This document shows positions 1-6,696 of a stretch of 18,358 nucleotides of DNA, one piece after another. Source of the DNA: BRHc4a sp049323915 (GTDB lineage Bacteria > Bacillota > Desulfotomaculia > Desulfotomaculales > Desulfocucumaceae); contig JBMOPC010000027.1 of the NCBI GenBank assembly GCA_049323915.1, forward strand, positions 1 through 18,358, read 5' to 3'. The position numbers and the translations under genes were made by a program. The notes under the pieces were generated by a model. The model made no database searches, was not told the DNA's origin, and saw nothing but the letters and a program-made list of their open reading frames with translations. How positions within the stretch are numbered: the stretch's first letter is position 1; the number at the start of each line of letters is the position of its first letter.

Positions 1-2
1 TG

Positions 3-1781
3 CACCCGGATTTCAAAAACAGGATAACAGCCATCTTTTCACTGGGAAGAAGTGGTGACGCTAGTGACTTCCACGGCCACGGGACCCATGTGGCCGGGTC
101 CGCTCTTGGTTCCGGAAAGGCTTCCGAAGGGCGCTACAGGGGTATGGCCCCAGAGTCGTCCATAGTGTTCCAGTCAATCATGGATCAAAACGGCGGGCTT
201 TCCGGCATCCCCGGCGACCTCGGCATTCTGTTGGACCAGGCCTACCAGGCCGGGGCCAGGGTTTACAACATATCCTGGGGCATGAGCGTGAGAGGGGCAT
301 ATAACTATACCGCCGCCCAGGTGGATAAATTTATCTGGGAACACGACGACATGGCCGTTGCTGTGGCTGCCGGCAATATCGGGCAGGCTGGAGCCATATA
401 CTCCCCCGCTGTGGCCAAAAATGTCATTGCCGTTGGAGCCAGCGAAAACAACCGGCCGGAAAAGGGCAGCGCTGCAGACAACCCGGCAGAAGTAGCCTTT
501 TTCAGCAGCCGGGGCCCGGCGGCGGACGGGAGGATAAAGCCCGACATTGTCGCTCCGGGCACCTGGATACTTTCCTCCAAGTCTTCCCTGGCGCCGGACA
601 ACAGGTTCTGGGGCGTGGAAAACCAGTATTACGCATATAACGGGGGCACCAGCATGGCATCTCCCATTGTGGCGGGAATGCTGGGGCTGATCCGGGAGTA
701 TTTCACCCGGGTCCGGGGTATTAATCCTTCCTCCGCCCTCCTTAAGGCGGCCCTTTTAGACGGGGCCTTTCACCTGCCGAACCATTCCCAAAACGAAGAG
801 GGAAGGGGCAGGCTGTGCGCGCCTGAAGAGTTCCTCGGCCCCGCCAGGCACTTTTTCTATGTAGACCGGGAAACCAAACTGGCCACCGGCGAAAAAAAGA
901 CTTGCCAGTACAGGCTTAACGGTTCCGGAGCAACCTTGAAGGCCACTCTTGTCTGGACGGATTACCCCGCTGCCACCACCGCCTTAAAGGCTTTGGTGAA
1001 TGACCTCGACCTCACCGTGGAGAGCCCCTCCGGCAAGGTTTATGCCCTTGATGATCACGTCAACAACGTCGAGCAGGTAATCATACCAAATGCTGATCCA
1101 GGAATATATAAGATTACCGTCAGCGGGTATAATGTACCGATGGGGTATCAGGGCTACGCCCTTTTCGTGTCCGGCGGGCTGGCGGGGCAGGCTGACATCA
1201 CGGCCCCTGTGGTCCGCATAACCAGCCCCCAAAACAACGGTACGGTGAAGGGTGTCATAACCATCTCGGCCGAGGCCGGCGACGACATGGGTGTAGCCAG
1301 GGTGGAGTTTTACCTGGACAGTCAGTTGATCGGTATTAATACCACCCCTCCCTACCAGGTCGATCTTGACACCGGGCCACTGGCCAACAAAGCCTACAAC
1401 GTCAGCGCCAAAGCCTTTGACGGGGCCGGCAACGCCGGGGAGGACACCGTCGCCATTGTTGTGAATAACCCTGTGGCGGCGGCCCCGGCAGTAAAGATAG
1501 CCTGGCCGCTGGAGGGTGTGGTGTTAAAGGGGGTTGTCAGGTTCAGGGTTAATGTAAGCAGCGGGCAGCCTCTGGCCAATGTGTCATTCCTCGTCAATGA
1601 CCGGGTGATAAAGGCCTACGATTACTCCAAGACACTGGCTCCGATAAAGGAGATATCTCCCTACACCACACTGGACACAACCAAATATCCCAACGGCTTG
1701 CTGGTATTGAGGGCGCTGGCCTGCGACAGAAACAGCCTCTGCGGTGAATCGTCAGTATCGGTCACGGTCAGCAACCCGTAA
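3..1781 (+). CDS. Subtilisin-like (S8) serine protease with C-terminal Ig-like domains, 5' partial
   Basis: This is a secreted protease of the subtilase family. The frame is open to the left edge, so the start, the signal peptide and the catalytic Asp lie outside the window. The catalytic His sits in an HGTHVAG motif (codon 78-80), the oxyanion-hole Asn in an AAGN motif, and the catalytic Ser in GTSMASP (codon 651-653). An internal GTG at 90 is not the true start because the His motif lies before it. After the protease core (to about 840) comes a beta-rich segment resembling the C-terminal domain of bacterial subtilases. Two Ig-like repeats follow, about 1200-1475 (beginning VRITSPQNNGTV) and 1485-1775. 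This layout suggests a cell-surface or extracellular enzyme; its substrate cannot be told. A terminator follows directly. The family call is firm; the Ig-domain subfamily is inference. Confidence 0.93.
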   Translation, partial: HPDFKNRITAIFSLGRSGDASDFHGHGTHVAGSALGSGKASEGRYRGMAPESSIVFQSIMDQNGGLSGIPGDLGILLDQAYQAGARVYNISWGMSVRGAYNYTAAQVDKFIWEHDDMAVAVAAGNIGQAGAIYSPAVAKNVIAVGASENNRPEKGSAADNPAEVAFFSSRGPAADGRIKPDIVAPGTWILSSKSSLAPDNRFWGVENQYYAYNGGTSMASPIVAGMLGLIREYFTRVRGINPSSALLKAALLDGAFHLPNHSQNEEGRGRLCAPEEFLGPARHFFYVDRETKLATGEKKTCQYRLNGSGATLKATLVWTDYPAATTALKALVNDLDLTVESPSGKVYALDDHVNNVEQVIIPNADPGIYKITVSGYNVPMGYQGYALFVSGGLAGQADITAPVVRITSPQNNGTVKGVITISAEAGDDMGVARVEFYLDSQLIGINTTPPYQVDLDTGPLANKAYNVSAKAFDGAGNAGEDTVAIVVNNPVAAAPAVKIAWPLEGVVLKGVVRFRVNVSSGQPLANVSFLVNDRVIKAYDYSKTLAPIKEISPYTTLDTTKYPNGLLVLRALACDRNSLCGESSVSVTVSNP

Positions 1782-1809
1782 TTTCTATATACAAATAAAC
1801 TGACTCTAC

Positions 1810-1836
1810 AGTGCAGCACACGCTGCACTTTTTTTG
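1810..1836 (+). terminator. Rho-independent terminator after the S8 protease
   Basis: An 8-bp stem (AGTGCAGC paired with GCTGCACT) with a 4-nt ACAC loop leads straight into a run of seven T. It lies 29 bases after the protease stop codon and separates that gene from the signal peptidase locus. Confidence 0.9.
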
Positions 1837-2054
1837 TCCTATCACTTGTTGAAAAAACTAAACCTTAATGCTTTGGTATCGGCTGATCGGCATAGCAATA
1901 TCAGACTCCGGGAGGATAGGAAAAAACTCCGTTTATGATTACCATAGTATTGGCTTCAGTTGCGGGTGGCAGCAAAAGACAGTAATTACAGAAGCGCATA
2001 AAAATGGCAAATGTCGTCAGTGTATGAGAAAATCACATTGGGAGGAGATGTCAG

Positions 2055-2636
2055 GTGAAGAAGTTTTTGAATGTCTTCAATATCGCGGTAACCATAATAC
2101 TGGTTCTGGTAATCTCGGCGGCCGCATTCCTTGCGTTTTCAGCCCGCTTTTCCGGGGATAAGATGCCGTCGGTGGCGGGGCACAAGGTCCTTACGGTGCT
2201 CAGCGGGTCAATGGAGCCGGCCATCCATACCGGCGATGTCATAATCATCCGCCCACTGGCCCCGGATGAACAGGTAAAGGAAGGAGATGTGATAACCTTC
2301 CGCACCAGGGAAAAGGCCGACATGCTGATAACCCACCGGGTCATGGGGATCGTCAGCGTGAACGGTGTGCCCAAGGCCTATGTAACCAAGGGGGACGCCA
2401 ACGACTCCCATGACCTGTCCACCGTGGCCAGGGAACAGGTGGTGGGCGTCTACCAGTGGCGGGTGCCGTATTTCGGCTACTTTTCGGACCTGCTGCGCAA
2501 GCCCTTCGGAATCATCGCCTTCGTAGTGCTGCCCGGGGTGATTCTGATAGGGCACGAGTTGATCAAGATATACAAAATTCTTGCCGAGGCCGAGGCGGCC
2601 AAGGTAGGGGGGGGAGGTGATCAGCCCAAGGCATAG
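2055..2636 (+). CDS. sipW: SipW-type (ER/archaeal-type) signal peptidase I
   Basis: This membrane signal peptidase removes signal peptides at the outer face of the membrane. It has an N-terminal membrane segment (about residues 8-30), the catalytic Ser52 in an SGSMEP motif, His94 in THRV where ordinary bacterial enzymes carry Lys, and Asp residues in KGDANDSHD (111-120). A second membrane segment spans about 151-170. The Ser-His-Asp arrangement is that of SipW and eukaryotic enzymes. The GTG start at 2055 is chosen because GGGAGGAG at 2040-2047 is well spaced; the ATG at 2048 is in another frame. The next two genes encode proteins with SipW-type signal peptides, so they are its likely substrates, as in the tapA-sipW-tasA operon of Bacillus. 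The family is clear; the symbol is by analogy. Confidence 0.9.
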   Translation: MKKFLNVFNIAVTIILVLVISAAAFLAFSARFSGDKMPSVAGHKVLTVLSGSMEPAIHTGDVIIIRPLAPDEQVKEGDVITFRTREKADMLITHRVMGIVSVNGVPKAYVTKGDANDSHDLSTVAREQVVGVYQWRVPYFGYFSDLLRKPFGIIAFVVLPGVILIGHELIKIYKILAEAEAAKVGGGGDQPKA

Positions 2637-2647
2637 CCGGGTTGCCT

Positions 2648-2665
2648 TTCGTGACGCCCTGACGC
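2648..2665 (+). repeat. Left arm of an 18-nt inverted repeat bracketing the TasA-like genes
   Basis: The segment is the reverse complement of 3981-3998 with 17 of 18 positions matching. It lies in the gap between the signal peptidase gene and the first TasA-like gene. Its function is unknown. Confidence 0.75.
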
Positions 2666-2728
2666 GCCTAAGAGTTCCAATATGGGAGTTTCAAAAAAAA
2701 TTTTAAAAATTTGAGGAGGAAGTATTAG

Positions 2729-3256
2729 ATGATTAAGAGACTTTCACTGAGCCTTATGGCAGTTGCCTTGATTGCAATGCTGGTGAGCGCGGCCACCTTC
2801 GCCCTGTTCACCTCCACCACCACTAACCAGGCCAACACCTTTACCGCCGGGACTGTAACCCTCAGCCAGGTAGCTGGGGTACCTTTCACCCTCAGTAACA
2901 TTGCACCTGGAGATGCCGGAACTGCCGGCACATTCACCGTTGCCTACACAGGTAGCCTGAATGCCTGGCTTGGTCTAACCACTTCTACCAGCGGTGATCT
3001 TTTTGCCGGTACCACCCCGCTTACAGTAACCATCACAGATGGTGCTAGCAATTCCTACCTAGCGAATGCGGCTAACCAGGTGGTAGGTACTGCTGCAGTA
3101 GGCACAGGTACAAGTGTAACCTTCACTGTTAATTACAGCATGCCCCTGAGTGCCGGAAATGAATACCAAGGAGACGCCGGTACTCTTAACATGGAAGTTA
3201 AAGCTGTGCAGGCTGCAAACAACAGTACCTCCAGCGGCCCCATCAGCTGGAACTAA
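2729..3256 (+). CDS. TasA/CalY-like secreted fibre protein, SipW-dependent signal type
   Basis: This is a small secreted beta-rich protein of 175 residues. A basic start (MIKR), a hydrophobic stretch (about 5-20) and an ATFALF motif at about 22-27 form the SipW-type signal, in which cleavage falls around the Ala and the mature chain starts near Phe. The mature part begins with a Thr-rich segment (NTFTAGTVTLS), followed by an APGDAGT motif typical of TasA/camelysin-type proteins, and is rich in Thr, Ser, Ala and Gly with no Cys. GAGGAGGA at 2713-2720 supports the ATG at 2729. In Bacillus such proteins form biofilm matrix fibres, and by analogy this is a structural surface protein. No metal-binding HExxH motif is visible, so the protease activity claimed for camelysin is not supported. 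Confidence 0.8.
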   Translation: MIKRLSLSLMAVALIAMLVSAATFALFTSTTTNQANTFTAGTVTLSQVAGVPFTLSNIAPGDAGTAGTFTVAYTGSLNAWLGLTTSTSGDLFAGTTPLTVTITDGASNSYLANAANQVVGTAAVGTGTSVTFTVNYSMPLSAGNEYQGDAGTLNMEVKAVQAANNSTSSGPISWN

Positions 3257-3267
3257 TACTGAGCCTT

Positions 3268-3289
3268 GCCGGGCGCTAAAGCGCCCGGC
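3268..3289 (+). other. GC-rich intercistronic hairpin between the two TasA-like genes
   Basis: A perfect 9-bp stem, GCCGGGCGC paired with GCGCCCGGC, closes a TAAA loop between the two genes. No T-run follows, so it is not a standard terminator. It more likely protects the 3' end of the upstream message or sets the ratio of the two products. Confidence 0.7.
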
Positions 3290-3312
3290 CGGCCCCGAAA
3301 CGGAGGCCCGTT

Positions 3313-3960
3313 ATGTTTAGGTCAAAGTTATATATGGCGTTGGCTCTGGTTGTTATAATGTCTCTGCTGGCTGGTGGGAGTACATTGGCGCTGTTCAGTG
3401 CACAGTCACAATTGCTTGATAACAATATAATGACCTCCGCCAGGCTCGTCATAACCTCGGACCGTGACGATGGCGACACCATCCCCGGTCCCATGTTCTA
3501 CGTCAACCAGCAGCAGGGCGAGTCTCAAGGTGGGGCCCCGGCTCAGTACCCCACCGGTTTATGGGCTCCTGGGGACAGCCAGGTCCGTAACCTTATAGTC
3601 AGAAACATGAGAAGCGACGGGAGCACACTTAACGCATGGCTAAAGAGAGTTACTGTCACATTGAACCAGGGGAGCGATATTGATCTAGCCGATAAGCTTT
3701 ATGTGGTTATCACCACATCCAAGCCCCCTTATCCTCCGCAAAATGATTTCGTCATAGCCAGGGGGACTTTAAGGGAATTTATGGCCGGAAAAGAATTGCT
3801 TTATGAGGTTGATAATTCAAAGGTTCCACAGGTTCTTGACTCTATCCGTTACCTGAAATTCACTGTTACTTTTGACAGAGATGCTGGTAATGCCTATCAA
3901 GGCAAGAATCTTGTGGCAAACTTTGCGGTAACCGCCGAGCAGATGATACATAACCCATAA
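3313..3960 (+). CDS. Second TasA-like secreted protein with SipW-type signal peptide
   Basis: The 215-residue product starts with a basic residue pair, a hydrophobic core and a GGSTLALFSAQ motif at about residues 21-31, the SipW-type signal. A conserved LWAPGDSQVRNLIVRN segment (about 76-91) matches the 'APGD' beta-strand region of the TasA/CalY family and is followed by beta-rich sequence. It is longer than the first TasA-like protein and more charged. GGAGG at 3302-3306 supports the ATG at 3313. It is probably expressed with the signal peptidase and the first TasA-like gene and may be a minor or anchoring component of the same fibre, a role like TapA. That role is inference; the shared signal type and position are seen directly. 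Confidence 0.75.
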   Translation: MFRSKLYMALALVVIMSLLAGGSTLALFSAQSQLLDNNIMTSARLVITSDRDDGDTIPGPMFYVNQQQGESQGGAPAQYPTGLWAPGDSQVRNLIVRNMRSDGSTLNAWLKRVTVTLNQGSDIDLADKLYVVITTSKPPYPPQNDFVIARGTLREFMAGKELLYEVDNSKVPQVLDSIRYLKFTVTFDRDAGNAYQGKNLVANFAVTAEQMIHNP

Positions 3961-3980
3961 ATTCTATCCTTTAAACAAGT

Positions 3981-3998
3981 GCGTCGGGGCGTCACGAA
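3981..3998 (-). repeat. Right arm of an 18-nt inverted repeat bracketing the TasA-like genes
   Basis: This is the partner of 2648-2665 and begins 20 bases after the stop of the second TasA-like gene. A related stretch with CTGACGCGCC occurs again at 4066-4075, inside a hairpin. Confidence 0.75.
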
Positions 3999-4057
3999 GG
4001 CCAGCCCGGGGGTGTTCCCCTTGTGGGGCCGATAAAGATACATTGGATTTTAATGGC

Positions 4058-4079
4058 AGGGGGTGCTGACGCGCCCCCT
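4058..4079 (+). other. Stem-loop in the gap before the PxKF-like gene
   Basis: AGGGGGTGC pairs with GCGCCCCCT around a TGAC loop: nine pairs, one of them G-T. No T-run follows. It may be a leader or 3'-end structure. It repeats the CTGACGCGCC string found in the inverted-repeat arm near 2659. Confidence 0.55.
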
Positions 4080-4135
4080 CTAATTGCAGTATACCTATGG
4101 ACTGGTTTTAAATTTTTTTAAAGAGGCGGACTGTT

Positions 4136-4793
4136 ATGCTTAAAAATGTTTTTATAACATTTACGTCAAGTGTTCTTGTCCTTTTAATAATGGCTTCCTG
4201 GGTACTTCTCTGGCCCCGGCAGGGGCTTGCCTGCACAGTTTACTGCACCGGCACAGAGTTCGGCATAGCCACCGACCCGCCAAACTCCTTTCTTAAAATG
4301 GACCGCATGGCCCCCGGGGACCGGGTAACAGCCAGCCTTACGGTGAAAAACACAGGTCAGCTTGACTTTTCATATAAAATAACCGCCGCCCTGCAGCCAC
4401 GAGGGGGATATCGGCGGAGGCATATTCGAGCCCCCGGTAACCAACAACCGGTTCAAGTTGAAAATTGGCTCTTCAGTGCCTATTAAATTTCACCTGTTAA
4501 AAGCTGACGGCAGCCTGGATTTACAAGTTCACCCGGATGTGACGCTGGAAGTGAACGGGCCCGGATTAAGCGGGAGTCCTGTTGCGTATACTTTCAGGTT
4601 GGGCGATGGGACGCTTCGATTTGATGATGACTTGCGGGTGCCGCACTATATTGCCCGGTTCTCTACCAGGGACTGCCCGGTCCAGCCCCTTGGCTGGTAC
4701 ACCGCCCGGGTCCTGGAAAAAGGGCAGGAGTTGGGCAGCATCACCTTCCAGGCCGACAGCCCGCCGGGGACCAGCAGGAGCAACAGCCCTTAA
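4136..4793 (+). pseudogene. Secreted protein with TasA-like N-part and PxKF-like C-part, broken by a frameshift
   Basis: The gene reads in two frames. Part one starts at the ATG at 4136 (GAGGCGG at 4123-4129) and has a long hydrophobic signal ending near GLAC, then an APGD motif followed by SLTVKNTGQLDFSYKI, a TasA-family-like segment. It would stop at 4486. Part two is open through the same area one frame over and runs to 4793. It carries IFEPPVTNNRF and SSVPIKFHLLKADGS, a PxKF-like motif of bacterial surface Ig-like domains. Removing one G from the G5 run at 4403-4407 joins both parts smoothly (QPRGDIGGGIFEPP), giving about 218 residues. It may be a real mutation, a sequencing error or a slippery tract. 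A TTG at 4458 could start part two alone, but no good ribosome site is seen there. Confidence 0.7.
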
Positions 4794-4818
4794 TCCGGCG
4801 GAAGCTCCTCACCCGGGG

Positions 4819-4858
4819 AGGGCAACTTTGGGGTTGCCGGCAGCCCTGCTTTCTTTTT
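4819..4858 (+). terminator. Probable terminator of the secreted-protein locus
   Basis: GGCAAC (4821-4826) pairs with GTTGCC (4833-4838), and AGGGC at 4819-4823 can alternatively pair with GCCCT at 4843-4847. A T-rich stretch (TTTCTTTTT) follows. It lies 26 bases after the stop of the frameshifted gene. Confidence 0.55.
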
Positions 4859-4945
4859 GGCCATATTTGCCTCAGTTCAATAAATGTCCTCAATAAACAG
4901 AGCAATTCTTCCTCTTGCCACAATTTTTTACCTCCCACTTTAAAT

Positions 4946-5218
4946 TTATCCCTGTTTCAGTGTCAGCGCCGGGCCGTGTTCCTTAAGCCACCTGCGGTGG
5001 GCCTTGTAGTCGGGACAGGCCTTTTCCACCAGCCGCCAGAAGCTTGCGGAGTGGTTCATCTCCTCTATGTGGGCCATTTCGTGGACGATCAGGTAGTCTA
5101 TCACCTCTATGGGCGCCATCACAAGCCGCCAATTGAAGCTGAGGTTTTTCAGCCGGGAGCAGCTTCCCCACCGGGTCTTCTGGCTCCTTATGAATATTCT
5201 GTTGTATTCCAGATTCAT
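4946..5218 (-). CDS. YgjP/DUF45-family zinc metallopeptidase, N-terminally truncated
   Basis: The 90-residue frame matches the C-terminal catalytic part of the YgjP-like (DUF45, M48-related) family: RWGSCS (about residues 16-21), FNWRLVMAP, the zinc motif HEMAH (46-50), the downstream MNHSASFW segment with the third ligand, and PDYKAHRRWLKEHG at the end. Full-length relatives have roughly 230 residues. The same frame stays open and family-like (ERARAIGG before the ATG) to a stop at 5273-5275, so the N-terminal half seems lost and homology does not start at the ATG. No convincing ribosome site precedes the ATG at 5218. It is probably a decaying remnant, although the active-site motif is intact. 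It is transcribed opposite to both neighbours. Confidence 0.75.
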   Translation of the reverse strand: MNLEYNRIFIRSQKTRWGSCSRLKNLSFNWRLVMAPIEVIDYLIVHEMAHIEEMNHSASFWRLVEKACPDYKAHRRWLKEHGPALTLKQG

Positions 5219-5475
5219 TTTACCGCCGATGGCCCGGGCCCTTTCGCTACATAAACCGCTGTAGCACTGTCTTTAAAAATTAACTGATGCAGCGAAAAAT
5301 CTATGAAAAAGAACAGAATTCGAAAGGAATAAACAGTAAAATGTCGTATTATTTATCATGCTGCATGAGCGTTCAGTCATTTTTATTAAAATAATTGTCG
5401 AAATTTATGCAATAAAGCCGCCCCAGCTTAATCTGCCAGTTTTTTAAAATATCAATTACCGGAGGTTGATTTGAG

Positions 5476-6597
5476 ATGAATTTAAGAAAAATAAGCATGT
5501 TCAGGTACATACTGAGGACCGTTTTGTTGGCAACCCCGGGTGGCGTAATCGTTTCATACATAGTATTGACCTACAATAATTTTGTGGCCGGACTGATAAT
5601 CGGCGGGGTTTTGTCGGGCCTGATGGGCGCCGGTATCGGGAGCAGAAATTTTAAGCTCTTTGTCGCCCCGATGAAGCGCGTTATTGATGATCTTGAAAAG
5701 CTGACCGCCAAAAGCGGAGTTGAAAAAATAGGCAGGATAAATACAATAAACGATATAGGTGAAAGCTTTGACCTGGTTCTTAATCACCTGACCAATAACC
5801 TCAAGGAGATAACGGATAAGATAAATAAAACCTCGAAAATGCTTATCCGCTATTCTGAAGGCACTTCCTCCGGAGTTGTGGGCACGGCATCTTCCATCAA
5901 CGAGGTGGCGGCCACGGTAAGGCAGGTCAGCGAAAACGCCAGGCAGATCGCCGAGTATTCCTCCCGGACAACGGAGTATGCCAGGGAAGGCAGCCACGGG
6001 ATTGAGCGCATTGCTGATCAGATGGGCATCATTGAAAATGCTTCCGCCGGCAGCGAAAAGGTGATAATGGGGTTAAACCAGTCGGCCATGAAAATTTCCC
6101 AGATAGTAAATATAATCACCCAGATTGCCGACCAGACCAACCTGCTGGCGCTGAACGCGGCCATCGAGGCGGCCCGGGCGGGCGACCAGGGCAAGGGATT
6201 TGCCGTTGTGGCCGATGAAGTGAGAAAACTGGCTGAACAGTCCGCCAGCGCCGCGAAGGAGATTCAAAATATTATAGGTGTGATACAGAAAGAAACCGGA
6301 AAGGCGGTTGACAGCGTCAATGAAAGTCTGGCCCAGGTGCGTGCCGGGTCCTCTGTGGTCCGGGACGTGGGCGGGACATTCAACATGATTATTACCGGCG
6401 TTGAGGAACTGGCACAGCATATACAGTCGGTTTACGAGGCCACCGAGGAGATCTCCGCGGCAACCCAGAACGTGGCCAGGACAGCCGAAGACCAGTCCAA
6501 CGCCATAGAAGAAATATCCGCCACCACCAAAAGCCTCAGCGATCTGGCCATGGAGCTTCAGGAACTGGCAGAGAGGTTCACCATTCGCAAATGGTAA
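5476..6597 (+). CDS. Methyl-accepting chemotaxis protein without extracellular sensor domain
   Basis: This 373-residue transducer has two closely spaced membrane segments (about 13-33 and 37-55) with only a few residues between them, so there is no outside ligand domain. A linker resembling a HAMP helix pair follows (about 60-115), then a long coiled-coil signalling domain with the conserved hairpin tip ADQTNLLALNAAIEAARAG (about 220-240) and GFAVVADEVRKLAEQ, which contacts CheA and CheW. The ATG is supported by GGAGGT at 5461-5466, nine bases upstream. Such receptors usually sense a cytoplasmic or membrane-linked signal such as redox or energy state, which is inference here. No che or flagellar gene is nearby. 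It converges with the DUF438 gene. Confidence 0.92.
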   Translation: MNLRKISMFRYILRTVLLATPGGVIVSYIVLTYNNFVAGLIIGGVLSGLMGAGIGSRNFKLFVAPMKRVIDDLEKLTAKSGVEKIGRINTINDIGESFDLVLNHLTNNLKEITDKINKTSKMLIRYSEGTSSGVVGTASSINEVAATVRQVSENARQIAEYSSRTTEYAREGSHGIERIADQMGIIENASAGSEKVIMGLNQSAMKISQIVNIITQIADQTNLLALNAAIEAARAGDQGKGFAVVADEVRKLAEQSASAAKEIQNIIGVIQKETGKAVDSVNESLAQVRAGSSVVRDVGGTFNMIITGVEELAQHIQSVYEATEEISAATQNVARTAEDQSNAIEEISATTKSLSDLAMELQELAERFTIRKW

Positions 6598-6614
6598 TTC
6601 TGAATGGTACTACT

Positions 6615-6672
6615 GTCGGAATCCAGAGGTCAGCATCCAGAATGGTTTGGACATCTCGGTCTGGATTCCGAC
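6615..6672. repeat. 13-bp inverted repeat between convergent genes
   Basis: GTCGGAATCCAGA (6615-6627) is perfectly complementary to 6660-6672 across a 32-nt loop, and a CCGGAATTCCGG palindrome follows at 6674-6685. No T-run is present on either side. It lies between the stops of the chemotaxis and DUF438 genes and may act as a terminator-like structure or be a palindromic repeat element. Confidence 0.6.
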
Positions 6673-6696
6673 CCGGAATTCCGGCCCATGAGGCCA

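Noticed and set aside
1838..2054. Cyclic-di-GMP or other riboswitch before the signal peptidase gene
   Set aside because: The conserved strings of the GEMM classes, cobalamin, TPP and T-box elements were looked for by eye and not found.
1868..2161. 97-codon open frame before and across the signal peptidase start
   Set aside because: No ribosome site, no family resemblance, and it overlaps the well-supported signal peptidase gene in another frame. The gap 1837-2054 shows no gene or riboswitch that I can recognise.
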